Shown here piece after piece: positions 26,075 through 36,007 of a stretch of 64,000 bases of DNA; the stretch's first letter is position 1; each line of letters opens with the position of its first letter. Source of the stretch: Puniceicoccaceae bacterium K14. Its GTDB lineage: Bacteria > Verrucomicrobiota > Verrucomicrobiia > Opitutales > Opitutaceae. The stretch spans positions 28,108 to 92,107 of the forward strand of contig JAKYXN010000015.1 in assembly GCA_022538095.1 (NCBI GenBank), read 5' to 3'. A program made the translations under genes and the position numbers. The notes under the pieces are model-generated. The model was not told the DNA's origin. It saw only the letters and a program-made list of their open reading frames with translations, and searched no databases.

Positions 26075-26194
26075 GTAATCTGATAGGGGTGTATGTTTTT
26101 TGTGTTGTTTTCTTCCGCACATAGTAAGTGTTTTGAGCGATCTGAGTGTGGAAGTTCCTTAATGTTACGATTTCCAGTGGAATCCAATTCTCGG

Positions 26195-27142
26195 TTACAG
26201 ACTATTTAGTTTTGCGATTAGGTAAGCGGTGCGGTCGGAGTGTTGGAAGTGGGGGCTGCCGGGGTAGTTGAGCTGGCAGCTAATTCCAGCTGAGTCACAT
26301 TTCTCTTTGAGCTTAACGCTAAAATTTGTCGTGTGAGTTGGATCTTCTTGCTCTTGTCCGATACCTGGAACTCGTTTGTTGAGAATGTAGACTGGAGGAT
26401 CGTCTGGACTCACGTGTTCGATGGGAGAGAACTCTTTGACCCAAGGTAGAATTGATTCTCTGTCGGCGAGGAATTGAGCGAAGTTTTCTTTTCCGAAGGC
26501 GTGTCCTCCGTAGTGGCTATTTGGAGTCCATTCTTTCATTTGAGCGGGGTCAAGAGTGGTTTGAGGGCCGCCAACGGCCGCACAGTAAAGGCGGGTAGAT
26601 TCGCGAGATATGGGATCTTCGCTTGTTGGGTCGGCGAGGTCGTCGTGGTAGAGTAGCCAGAGGCTGGTACAGCCTCCTGCGGAGCCTCCAGCTGCAGCGA
26701 TTCGCTCTTTGTTGATATTCCATTCTGTGGCTTTGCTACGGACGAATTGTAGTGCGCGGGCAGCATCATGAAGTGGGGCTTTGACTGGAGGTGTTACATC
26801 CTGTGCGTGATGCTTGATCAATCGATAGTTGCAAGCGACGACTGATATGCCTGCGTCGAGGAGCGCGGATACATCGGCAAAGCGATTGACGCGTTCTTTG
26901 GAGCCGCCATTCCATCCTCCACCGTGGAATACTATTACGAGTGGTGTAGGCTTATCGGAGTTGGCTTTCCAAAAATCTAAGACGTGACGCTCGTGGGCTC
27001 CGTAGGGAATTTCCGATTGAGTGGGTGTGGGAACGGAGGCGTCGTAACTTTCTGGCTCGGTTTTGGGCTCTGCACAGTGTGCGGTCGCAGTTACTAAGGT
27101 GAGGATTAGGGTGAGGGTAAATTTCACGGGATCTGAGATCAT
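26195..27142 (-). CDS. Secreted alpha/beta-hydrolase, esterase/lipase-like
   Basis: 315 residues with a signal peptide (MISDPVKFTLTLILTLVTAT, cleaved near HCAE). The oxyanion segment VFHGGGWNGGSKERV and the nucleophile elbow AAAGGSAGGCTSLW (GGSAGG, as in HSL/BD-FAE-type esterases) are clear. An Asp in the DDPPVYILNKRV region and a late His in SPHFQHSD complete a plausible triad. It likely cleaves acyl groups from glycans or small esters in the periplasm, consistent with the neighbouring SGNH hydrolase and sulfatase. Confidence 0.82.
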   Translation of the reverse strand: MISDPVKFTLTLILTLVTATAHCAEPKTEPESYDASVPTPTQSEIPYGAHERHVLDFWKANSDKPTPLVIVFHGGGWNGGSKERVNRFADVSALLDAGISVVACNYRLIKHHAQDVTPPVKAPLHDAARALQFVRSKATEWNINKERIAAAGGSAGGCTSLWLLYHDDLADPTSEDPISRESTRLYCAAVGGPQTTLDPAQMKEWTPNSHYGGHAFGKENFAQFLADRESILPWVKEFSPIEHVSPDDPPVYILNKRVPGIGQEQEDPTHTTNFSVKLKEKCDSAGISCQLNYPGSPHFQHSDRTAYLIAKLNSL

Positions 27143-27206
27143 TTGATCCCGAGAGTGATTTAATATTGGGACTTTTAAAGGAAATTTATTGAGATGACAG
27201 TATTGG

Positions 27207-30102
27207 TTAGTTCCGTCTGAGACGGAAATAGAGAGTGCGAGGGTGATCGGCTGTGCTTATTGGAAAAGAGTAGAGGGAGAGGTTGCCCCAAGTGTTGTCT
27301 TGCTGGTCGAGCTGGGGCGTAGGCGGGCCGATTGAGACGATAGACGGAGCACTGGGGTTGTCGATTTGACTGAGGCCTGGTTCGGACCAGTCTAGGAGGT
27401 CGGTGCTGTATTCGAATAGTTCATTGGCTGGAAGAATGAGGGATGTGTCGCGGAGGCGTATTACAATATTGGCGAATTGATTTGTTGCTGAAGAGATTGT
27501 CATTACAGGCGGGCTGTTGACGTCGAAGATCTCGGGATTCCCACCGAAGATAAATTCCTGGTAGTTGCTTAGGAGGTCACCGTCTATGTTTTCATTGGGT
27601 TCGCGCAGATTTGGGATTGTGATGCTTGCTTGGATACCGTTGGCCCAATGGTAGTAGTCATTCCAGTGCGTGATGGCGCTGGAGGATTTTACTGTGCCTT
27701 GGTTTACGGGTTCTGATGCGAGTTGGATGGAAATGGGCCCTTGAGTATCGGGGGTGATCTCGAGTTGATAGGAGGCGGCGCTGCCGGACAGGTCGGCTGT
27801 CTTAGAATTGCTTATAGTGAAGTCGTCTATGCTTAGCCCGGTGACCGCTTCAGAAAATTCGATGTCTACGAGAATGGGAGTTGCGGAGGTGGCCCAAGGG
27901 GCGAAGAGGCTGGCAGTGGTTTCTTGTGGGGTGCTACTAATAGGTGAGCCGAGTTGTGTGCCATCGTTGAGTAGGAGACTGTCTCCCTGGAGGTCGAATT
28001 CATTGGTGTTGGGGCCGCCGTTCCATCGATCGGCGAGGACTTTGAAGTCTCCGGATTGGTAGCCTGTGGCGATTCCGTTTGTTGTGGTGTCGGTGCCAGC
28101 AAGCATGGTGGCTGTGTTGGTTGTGAAATCCACCTTGGCTACGAGTATGTCGCTAGGCATGGGAGTAAAGGAAGCGTAGGCAACGTTGGTGTCGTATTGC
28201 CAGGTGGTTCCGTTATGCCGTACGGCGATGAAGTGATCGGCGTTATACATGTGCGGCGTAGTGGCAGCGAATCGGGTGTGGACCGATTCCTTGGTATACA
28301 TGATGTAACCGCTGCCAGTTGCCTCTTCTTGGCCAGCAACTCCTCGATTGTAGGGGGTGATTGAGGGATTTGTATGGACGAGGTAGTCTACCTGTAGTGA
28401 ATTACTAGGGATGTTGGGTCCAGCAGTAGCGGTGACCGAGTTTGCTGGAAGTCGAATGATGACTGTGCCTTCGGCAGAGAGGGTTGGAGCGACCTCGATG
28501 GTGTAGGCAGAGCCCGAGCCAGTGAGATTGGAAGCGGTGCCGTTGGTGACGTCGAAATCGCTTAGTTCTAGCCCGGTGACTGAAGTGGTGAAGGCGACGT
28601 TGACTGTGAATGGGCCGTTGGTAGTGGGACTGGCGGTAAGGCGAGGGTTGACCATCGACCCGGTGAAGTCGCTCTCGCGTTGGGCGAGGAAGATGGCGTG
28701 CATCTCGTCGAGCTTTGCTGTATTGGTGGTAGCGAGGTTGTTGGATTCTCTGGGATCGGAGGCGAGGTTGAAGAGTTGCCAGTCGGTGGAGCTAGTGGGG
28801 ACACTGCCGTAGTGGACGATTTTCCAATCGCCTTGTCGGACAGCCCATCGGTTTGAATTGCTATTCCAGAGCCAATACATGACACGGGTGCCGAGGGTGC
28901 CGTTTCCGAATACGAGTGGTGAGAGGTCGTTGCCGTCCCACATTGGGTTCTTTGCTGGTTGATAATCGGTGAGTGCGGCGAGAGTGGGGAGCCAGTCAAT
29001 TATGTGTACCGGTTCGGTGATTGTGCGAGGGGTGATTTTTTCGGGCCAGTTGATAAAGCCCGGAACGTGGATACCCCCTTCGTAAACGTCAGTTTTGGAA
29101 CCCCGTAAGTTGTCGGATTGATTGAAGTCTGTTAGGTTAAGGTCGTCTGGGTAGGCGTTGCCGCTCCAGTTTACCTGGGGGCCGTTGTCGGAGGAAAAGA
29201 GAATTATGGTATTTTGGCGTTGGCCGGTTTCTTCGAGGGTGGCGACGATTTTTCCGATGGCGTCGTCAAGGTGATAGAGGGTGGCAAGGTAGAGGCGCCT
29301 TTCGGGGTCGGTTTCCGCTTGAATCTTTCCAAGGGGGTCGTGAAACCAGGGGATGTTGTCTTCGTTGAGCCAGCGAGTGTTGTCTGCGGGGTCGAGCTGG
29401 GTGGGTGTGTCGACGAAAGGGCCGCGTTCATCAAGTGGTGTGTGGGGGGGCGTGGAAGGGGAGATAGAGGAAGAAGGGTGTGTGGCGCTGTTTTTGGATG
29501 AAGCGGATGGCTTCGCGGGTAGTGAGATCAGTTACGTGGGTGCCGTTTTCGTATCCGGGGATTATCTGGTGGTCACGGTGCCAGTTGATTTCCCAGGTGT
29601 TGCCGGGGCGGTAGCGGTGGTCGTACATGCCGATAGCTCCGGTGCTGGAGCCGTGGGCGGAATCGAAACCGTGGTGAAGCGGGCCTGATTCTGGCGCGGA
29701 GCCGAGGTGCCACTTGCCGGACATGAAGGTGTCGTAGCCGAGCTCGTCTAGCATGCTACTCATGGTGAGGGTCTCGTGGGGGAAAGCTTGCGCGTTGTTG
29801 GCTTGTTGGGCTTGTTGTCCCCAGCGTGAGGGGTAGCGACCGGTCAGCAGGGAAACGCGAGTGGGGGTACATTGAGACATTGCGTAGTGTTGGGAGAGAA
29901 GAGCTCCACTGCTGGCAAGGGTGTCTAGGTTTGGGGTGTAGACTTTATCGTTGTTGTAACCGATGTCTGCCCAGCCTTGGTCGTCGGCTATGATTACGAC
30001 GATGTTTGGAAGTTGTTTGGCGTTAGCAATTATTCCACTGAAAAGCAGTGCGAATAGTATGAGGTTTCTTAAATGGGTAATAATGACTTTGGGGTTGTTT
30101 AC
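27207..30102 (-). pseudogene. Type I sulfatase with long Ig-like C-terminus, frameshifted and lacking a start codon
   Basis: Joined reading gives a formylglycine-dependent sulfatase. The N-terminal part is LPNIVVIIADDQGWADIGYN, then SQCTPTRVSLLTGRYPSRWG (the Cys-x-Pro-x-Arg modification motif), SGKWHLG and, in the other frame, FSSDNGPQVNW. The frame breaks at a run of seven Gs (29444-29450); six would restore it. No ATG, GTG or TTG precedes the signal-peptide-like start (RNLILFALLFSGIIANAKQ) before an in-frame stop at 30103-30105. The C-terminal ~480 residues after the sulfatase domain hold two Ig-like repeats (SVTGLELSDFDVTNGTAS; AVTGLSIDDFTISNSKTAD) and a C-terminal strand segment. Either it is a decayed gene, or it combines a homopolymer error with a rare start codon. 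Confidence 0.75.
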
Positions 30103-30268
30103 CTACTATTAAGAAAGTAGGTATCGGTGCTAGCTGTGAGGATTAGGTTTTAGCTTTTTTGTATTAAGGTGAGTGATGATAGCAAAGTTATCATTTAGCA
30201 ATTTATCGGACAATGGTTTTCTTAGGAAAACTGGGCTAATTGATTAATTGGGAGAGTGTTTACAAATT

Positions 30269-33200
30269 TTAGTTGGCGTCCTTCAAATTGCAGAATTTCC
30301 GAATGTCTTCGACGATTAAATACACGGCGGGAGCCAGGAGTAGGACGATGACGGTGGCGAAGAGGATGCCGAAGCCGAGGGATATTGCCATGGGAATAAG
30401 GAAACGGGCTTGGGCGGAGGTTTCGAAGATCATGGGTAGTAGTCCGAAGAAGGTTGTGAGCGAGGTGAGTAATATCGGTCGGAAGCGGCGGGCTCCGGCT
30501 CGACAAATCGCTTCGAATGGATCCATCCCTTGATCGTTCCGGTAGGCGTTCGCGGCTAGGATGAGCACGAGTGAGTCGTTCACAACGACGCCGGATAAGG
30601 CTACGATGCCGAGAAAGCTGATGATGCTTAGATCGAAGCCGAGTAACAGGTGTCCTGCCAATGCCCCTACAATGCCGAAGGGGATTGTTACCATAATGAT
30701 GACCGGCTGTATATAGCTTTTGAAAGGAATGGCGAGTAGGGCGTAAATCAGGAGTAGAGTGATGGCGAAGCCACGCGCGAGACTGCTTAGGGAGTCGGCT
30801 TGCTTTCTTTGCTCGCCTTCGAGGTTGACGATTAGACTGGGGTAGCGCGCTTGAAGCTTAGGAATGATTTCGTCTTTTAGGATGGATACGACGTCATTGG
30901 CATTGGTCTCTGAACCGTCTTTGATCGAGGCGCTGACACGGATGACACGGCGCCCGTTGTTGCGCTGAATAGTCGTGTAAGAATGATCGCGGATTATTTC
31001 GGCTGCTTCGATGAGAGGGATTTCTCCACCGTTTGGTGCGACGAGTATCATATTTTCGATACTTTGCAGACGGCTACGGTCTTCATGAGGGAGGCGGACG
31101 AGAACGCGAACTTCGTTGCGTCCGCGTTGTTGTCGGAGAGCGACCGCGCCAAAGAACGAGTCCCGGATATAATTGGCTAGATAGCGGGAATCGATGCCGA
31201 GGCTTTGCCCTTGGGGGGTTATTTTAAAGCTAAGTTGCGGTTTGCCGAGAGCGACTCCGTCGTTGATTTCGCCGAGTCCTTCAAAGTTGCGGAGCTCTTT
31301 TGCGAGGTCGTTGGCGGCGCCTTCGAGAGAGGCTTTGGATGGGTGAGATAGATCTATTTCGATATCGGGTCCGCCGAAGCCAGAGAGCTCGGAGGTGAGG
31401 GAGATGGTTTCGGAGCCTGCTATTTCCCCGATTTCCTCACGCCAGACTTGGGTGAATTCACTGGCGGTGATGTTGCGTTGAGAAGCTGGCTTGAGGCTTA
31501 CCCAAGCATTGATGACATGGGGACCATCGCCGCCGATAGGTGTTGGAAAATCGCTGAAACTGTCTCCGATACGCGAATACACTCCACGGACTGCTTCGGA
31601 GGCTTCGAGCTTGTCCAAGGCACGGCGGGCGGCATCGGCGAGATGCTGACGTATCTCTTGGGAGCGTTGGTAGGGCGAACCGAAGGGCATCACGATTTGC
31701 GCGAGCGAGGCGTCTTGGTCGATACGGGGGAAGAAGGTGAATTTAATAAGGCCGCCGCCGATGATGCTGCCGGATATGATGAGCAGGGAGATACCGAATG
31801 ATAGGGTTACCATGCGATGACGGGAGGCTGAGCGCACGAGGGGCGTGTAAAAGCGTTCGATAAAGCGATGCAGGGCAGGATTGAAGTGGCGTTGAGGGGC
31901 GCCTAAGAGCTTTAGAAACCAGCCTTCCCGTCCCTTCTTGGCGAGGTGAGCTGGCAGAATATAGAGGGATTCTATGAGGGAAAGAATGAGCACGGAGATG
32001 GCGACGGCGGGTATTTGATAGAAGAGGCGTCCTTCGGCTCCGGGTACGAGGGTGAGGGGCATAAAGGCGGCGACGTTGGTGAGGACGGCGAAGACGACGG
32101 GCCCTGATATTTGCTGGGCTCCGCGTACAGCGGCTTGGAGGTGGGGTATGCCGCGCTCTCGCATTTCGTAAATATTTTCGCCGACGACGATGGCGTCATC
32201 CACTACGATGCCTAGCGTTACGATGAAGGCGAAGAGGGAGATCATGTTGATTGAGGCTCCGGTGAGGCTGAGCACAATAAAGGATCCGGCGATGCTGATC
32301 GGAATTCCGAGGGTGACCCAGAAGGCGAGGCGGGGCTCGAGAAAGAGGCCTAGAAGGAGCAGGACTAGAATCAAGCCAAGGGTGGCATTGCGTTTGAGGA
32401 GGTCGATACGGTCGCGGTATTCGAGCGATTCGTCTGAGAGAACGGTGACGTCGATTCCTGCTGGACGTCGATTCTTGGATTCCAGTAGGTAGGCGTTTAC
32501 TTCGTCGGCTACTGAGATTGGTGTTTCCTCGCCTACTCGATAGACTGCGAGACGCAGGACTGGTTTGCCGTCAAAGAAGGCTTCTTGGTCTATTTCCTCG
32601 AACGTTTCTTCGATTTTGGCGATATCGTCTAGCCTGAGATGGCCTCCGCCGCTGTTGGAGATAATAGGAATGTCGCCAAATTCGCTAGCGAAGTCTCTGC
32701 GTTCTTGAGTGCGGAGAAGGACTTCGCCGCCTTGAGCTCGAATGCTGCCGGCGGGAAGTTCTAGGGCGGTGTTGGATATGGTTTGGGCAATTTGGCGTAG
32801 CGTTAAACCGTAAGAGCGGAGGGCGTGCTCGGGGACTTCGACGCCGATGCGCAGTGGGCGCTCGCCGACGATATCGACCTGGGTGATACCTTCGCGTTGC
32901 AGTAGCTCATCGCGCATCACTTCTGTATAATCAAGGAGGGTGCGTTCGCTTTGGCTGCCGCTTATCGCGAGATCGATGACTCGTCCGCGATATTGACGCA
33001 GACGGACTGTGGGTCGTTCTGCGAGGTCGGGGAATGATCGAATGGCGTCTACTTTGTTTTTTACATTGGAGAGGGCTATGGTGGCGTCGACTTTGCTTTC
33101 CAGTTCGAGGACTGCTGATCCATAGCCTTCGTGGGCTGAGGAAGTGATGGTCTTGATTCCGTTGATACCTCTGACGGCTTCTTCGATGGCGAGGAGTGCG

Positions 33201-33412
33201 CCTTGCTCGACTTCCTCGGGGCCTGAGCCGGGGTAGGAAATTGAGATTGTAATGACGTCGAGAGTGAACTCGGGAAATATTTCCTGCTTCATGTTGAGGA
33301 AGCTGCTGAAACCAGCTAGCAGAACCATGACCATTAGCAGGTTGGCTGCGACGGGATTGCGAGCCATCCAGGAGACGGAGCCCCCTTTTAGTGGGGAGTC
33401 GGATTTGTTCAC
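30269..33412 (-). CDS. RND-family inner-membrane efflux transporter (HAE1/AcrB-like)
   Basis: 1047 residues, normal for RND pumps. The N-terminal helix follows NPVAANLLMVMVLLAGFSSF, with SISYPGSGPEEVEQ next. Twelve membrane segments fall in two groups (around residues 335-520 and 860-1030). The VTLGIVVDDAIVVGENIYE segment in the first group carries the essential Asp pair of proton-coupled RND pumps. It probably exports small hydrophobic molecules, possibly siderophores or other metallophores, with the adaptor and outer-membrane factor encoded just upstream. Its start overlaps the adaptor's stop by 4 nt. Confidence 0.93.
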   Translation of the reverse strand: MNKSDSPLKGGSVSWMARNPVAANLLMVMVLLAGFSSFLNMKQEIFPEFTLDVITISISYPGSGPEEVEQGALLAIEEAVRGINGIKTITSSAHEGYGSAVLELESKVDATIALSNVKNKVDAIRSFPDLAERPTVRLRQYRGRVIDLAISGSQSERTLLDYTEVMRDELLQREGITQVDIVGERPLRIGVEVPEHALRSYGLTLRQIAQTISNTALELPAGSIRAQGGEVLLRTQERRDFASEFGDIPIISNSGGGHLRLDDIAKIEETFEEIDQEAFFDGKPVLRLAVYRVGEETPISVADEVNAYLLESKNRRPAGIDVTVLSDESLEYRDRIDLLKRNATLGLILVLLLLGLFLEPRLAFWVTLGIPISIAGSFIVLSLTGASINMISLFAFIVTLGIVVDDAIVVGENIYEMRERGIPHLQAAVRGAQQISGPVVFAVLTNVAAFMPLTLVPGAEGRLFYQIPAVAISVLILSLIESLYILPAHLAKKGREGWFLKLLGAPQRHFNPALHRFIERFYTPLVRSASRHRMVTLSFGISLLIISGSIIGGGLIKFTFFPRIDQDASLAQIVMPFGSPYQRSQEIRQHLADAARRALDKLEASEAVRGVYSRIGDSFSDFPTPIGGDGPHVINAWVSLKPASQRNITASEFTQVWREEIGEIAGSETISLTSELSGFGGPDIEIDLSHPSKASLEGAANDLAKELRNFEGLGEINDGVALGKPQLSFKITPQGQSLGIDSRYLANYIRDSFFGAVALRQQRGRNEVRVLVRLPHEDRSRLQSIENMILVAPNGGEIPLIEAAEIIRDHSYTTIQRNNGRRVIRVSASIKDGSETNANDVVSILKDEIIPKLQARYPSLIVNLEGEQRKQADSLSSLARGFAITLLLIYALLAIPFKSYIQPVIIMVTIPFGIVGALAGHLLLGFDLSIISFLGIVALSGVVVNDSLVLILAANAYRNDQGMDPFEAICRAGARRFRPILLTSLTTFFGLLPMIFETSAQARFLIPMAISLGFGILFATVIVLLLAPAVYLIVEDIRKFCNLKDAN

Positions 33413-34572
33413 TCTGAGTCCTCCATGCGTAAGGCCATGCCGTGGGTGACGACAGAAAGAGAGCTGGTTATTATGCGATCGCCGCTTTGGAGACCGCCTG
33501 TGACGATCAGGTGTTCGGCTTCGCGGTAACGAATCTCAAGGGGGCGAATTTCTAGTTTGCTGTCTTTGATAACCCAAGCGGTGTCATTTGCTCTGACGTA
33601 GGCGCGGGGGAGGCGAATTGCGTCCGTGATTTCGGGGCCGTCGATTTTGAGACGGACGTAGGAATCGATGAATAGTTTCCCACGTCCTTTGTTTTCATCT
33701 TGCAGGGCGAGCGGGTCATCGACGGCGACTACGAGGCGGGCCATTCGGCTCTTTGCTTCTAGGTTTGGCAGAAAACGTATGACGCGGCCTTTGCGTGTTG
33801 GTGTATCGTTTATGTAAATACGAGCGATTGTTCCTTCTCCGTCTTCTTCAGTTGTGCTGATGTCTGGGACGAGCCATAGTGGCACCGAGGCTATGACGTA
33901 GAATTGGTCTGTGCAGACGAGCCGGCAGATTTGCTCTCCTGCGGCGACTAGCTGGCCTTTTTCTGCGGATTCGGAGATGACGGTTGCATTGAATGGGGAG
34001 CGGATGACGGTGCGCTCGAGGTTAATCTGAGCTTGTTTTAGTGAGCTTTCGGCGGCTTTGAGAGCGATTTGGGCTTGCTTGAGTTGAGGTTCGCGCAGGG
34101 CGAGGCGTTTGCTAATTTCGTCGACCGGCTGTTTGAGGCCCAAGAATTCCCATTCGCGTTTGGCTATCACTTGTCGGCCTTGTTCTTGTTCGAGTTCGGT
34201 GCGAGCTTTCGCAAGTTCAGCCTCGCGTTGATTGACGGCGATTTCGAAATCCACGGGTTGGATACGCAGCAATTCGTCTTCGGATTGAAATTGACCGCCA
34301 ATGACGAGTCGATTGTCGATGGCTATTGTAACGCCGCTTAGTTGTGCCTGGATCTCGGCTTCGCGGTGAGGGGTTACGTGGCCATAGGCCTCGATCTTGG
34401 GTTGTATGCTTTCTGCTCTTACGGTCGCGACGGTGACTACCGGTGTCGAATCGGCAGCGATGGAGCGCGATGGTTCTTCTCGGCTTTCGATTATGATTTT
34501 GGCCGCGATTAAACCGCTGGCAATTATGAGTAAGGGGATAAGTAATGGGATTACTTTTTTGGGAAATTTCAT
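33409..34572 (-). CDS. RND efflux periplasmic adaptor (HlyD/MFP family)
   Basis: 387 residues. One N-terminal membrane anchor (~8-27) precedes the lipoyl half-motifs (IEAYGHVTPHREAEIQAQLS and VIRSPFNATVISESAEKGQL). A coiled-coil hairpin at ~110-190 is rich in Ala/Gln/Glu. C-terminal beta-barrel and membrane-proximal domains follow. It links the inner-membrane pump to the outer-membrane channel. It overlaps both neighbours by 4 nt, so translation is coupled. Confidence 0.92.
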   Translation of the reverse strand: MKFPKKVIPLLIPLLIIASGLIAAKIIIESREEPSRSIAADSTPVVTVATVRAESIQPKIEAYGHVTPHREAEIQAQLSGVTIAIDNRLVIGGQFQSEDELLRIQPVDFEIAVNQREAELAKARTELEQEQGRQVIAKREWEFLGLKQPVDEISKRLALREPQLKQAQIALKAAESSLKQAQINLERTVIRSPFNATVISESAEKGQLVAAGEQICRLVCTDQFYVIASVPLWLVPDISTTEEDGEGTIARIYINDTPTRKGRVIRFLPNLEAKSRMARLVVAVDDPLALQDENKGRGKLFIDSYVRLKIDGPEITDAIRLPRAYVRANDTAWVIKDSKLEIRPLEIRYREAEHLIVTGGLQSGDRIITSSLSVVTHGMALRMEDSE

Positions 34573-35981
34573 TTCTCTTCAGTTTGTAGGGCTTGGCTCC
34601 AGCTGCCTCCGAGGGCGCGGTAGAGATTGGATCTAAAATTTAATTGTAACCGACGTTCGGATATGATTCGGCGTTCGAGCTCTTGGGCCGATCGCAGCGC
34701 TGTGAGAACGGGAAGGTAATCATTGAGACCATTTAGGTAACGGGCTCGTGCTTCTTGAAGGCTGTCTTGGGCGTAGCCAGCCTGAATCTGAAGCGCGTTG
34801 ATCAGTTCTCCTTGTTTTCGTTCTTGAGTAAGTGCGTTTTCGACTTCCAAGAGTGCATTGAGGAAGAGCTGGGAGTAGTGATTAAGTCGTTCTTCGACAA
34901 TGGCTCGGCGGCGCTTGATTTCTGCTTTGAGGCGTCCTCCTTCAAAAATGGGGGCAGTGAGGTTGCCAATGATCGATTTGATTTGGCGATTAAAGGGGCC
35001 CGCGATGTCGTTGGCTTGGAAATCGTAGGATAGGTTGAGCGTGAGGCGGGGTAATCGTTCGGCGATGGCGACTGCGAGTGCGTAATCTTCTGCCACGAGA
35101 CGGTTGCGAGCCGCCCTAAGGTCGGGTCTCTGCTCAAGGAGGTCGATGGGTGTTCCGAGGCTAGGGAGTGGTGGTAGTTGAGGGAGTGTTACATCATCTG
35201 TTTGGATGAAGTCGTTGCGTGGCGCTTGGCCAAGCAGTATTTGTAACTGGTGCCGTGCGGTTTGTTGGGCGGAAAGGAGTGTGGGAATTTCGGCTTCTGT
35301 TGCGGCGATCTGCTGACGCTGCTGTAGAATATCGAGCGCTGAGGCTTCACCTACCGTTAGGCGAAGTTCAAGCAGCTCGAGTTGAATTTTGTTGGTCGCG
35401 AGTTGTTGGCGCGTGAGTTTGAGTAACTCTACTTGCTCGCGTATGGAGAGCCACGAATCCACAACGGAACCTGAGATGGTGAATGCGGTTGCTTGGACCT
35501 CTTCGTAGCTCGCAGCCACGTTCGCTTGCGCCGAATTCTTAAGACCGCCGATGCGGCGCCAGAGATCGATCTCGTAAGAAAGTTCACCGCCGAGAAGAGC
35601 GGATTCGATTTTCGAAGAATCGGTTCCTGTGTCGGCATCGTCTGTAATGTGTGTTTGGGACGCGTTGCCATTGAGCCGGAAGGAAGGAAATAGGCCGGCT
35701 CGGCTACTCTCATAAACGGCTCGTGATTGGGCCAATCGATTCCAGGCCTGCTTGATGTCTAGATTTTCTATCAAAGCAGTTTCCATGAGAGTGTCTAGCT
35801 CGGGCGAAGAGAACTCAACCCACCATTGCGTTTTGATGGGCTTGCTTGTTTGGGCGGTAGGGAGAAATGATTCTGGAGGATCTATTGTAGGTTCGGGTGA
35901 TCGATTTACACGATGTGTCGCGCAACCGAATAAAAGGGCCGTAGCGAGTGTTGCAACGAAGAGTTTGTAGTTGATTTTCAA
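34569..35981 (-). CDS. Outer-membrane efflux lipoprotein (NodT/TolC-like)
   Basis: 470 residues with a lipobox (LATALLFGC) and two OEP repeats. The first starts at WWVEFSSPELDTLMETALIE and the second at APIFEGGRLKAEIKRRRAIV. Helical segments such as LTRQQLATNKIQLELLELRL are typical of the alpha-barrel. It forms the outer-membrane channel of the tripartite pump. Its start lies 26 nt after the PepSY gene's stop. Confidence 0.92.
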   Translation of the reverse strand: MKINYKLFVATLATALLFGCATHRVNRSPEPTIDPPESFLPTAQTSKPIKTQWWVEFSSPELDTLMETALIENLDIKQAWNRLAQSRAVYESSRAGLFPSFRLNGNASQTHITDDADTGTDSSKIESALLGGELSYEIDLWRRIGGLKNSAQANVAASYEEVQATAFTISGSVVDSWLSIREQVELLKLTRQQLATNKIQLELLELRLTVGEASALDILQQRQQIAATEAEIPTLLSAQQTARHQLQILLGQAPRNDFIQTDDVTLPQLPPLPSLGTPIDLLEQRPDLRAARNRLVAEDYALAVAIAERLPRLTLNLSYDFQANDIAGPFNRQIKSIIGNLTAPIFEGGRLKAEIKRRRAIVEERLNHYSQLFLNALLEVENALTQERKQGELINALQIQAGYAQDSLQEARARYLNGLNDYLPVLTALRSAQELERRIISERRLQLNFRSNLYRALGGSWSQALQTEEK

Positions 35982-36007
35982 AACAATTAGGAGTGGGTAA
36001 AATGATT

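Noticed and set aside
29444..29450. Sulfatase break as a programmed frameshift or second recoding event
   Set aside because: It is a plain homopolymer run with no slippery heptamer of known type or downstream structure, and the gene also lacks a start codon.
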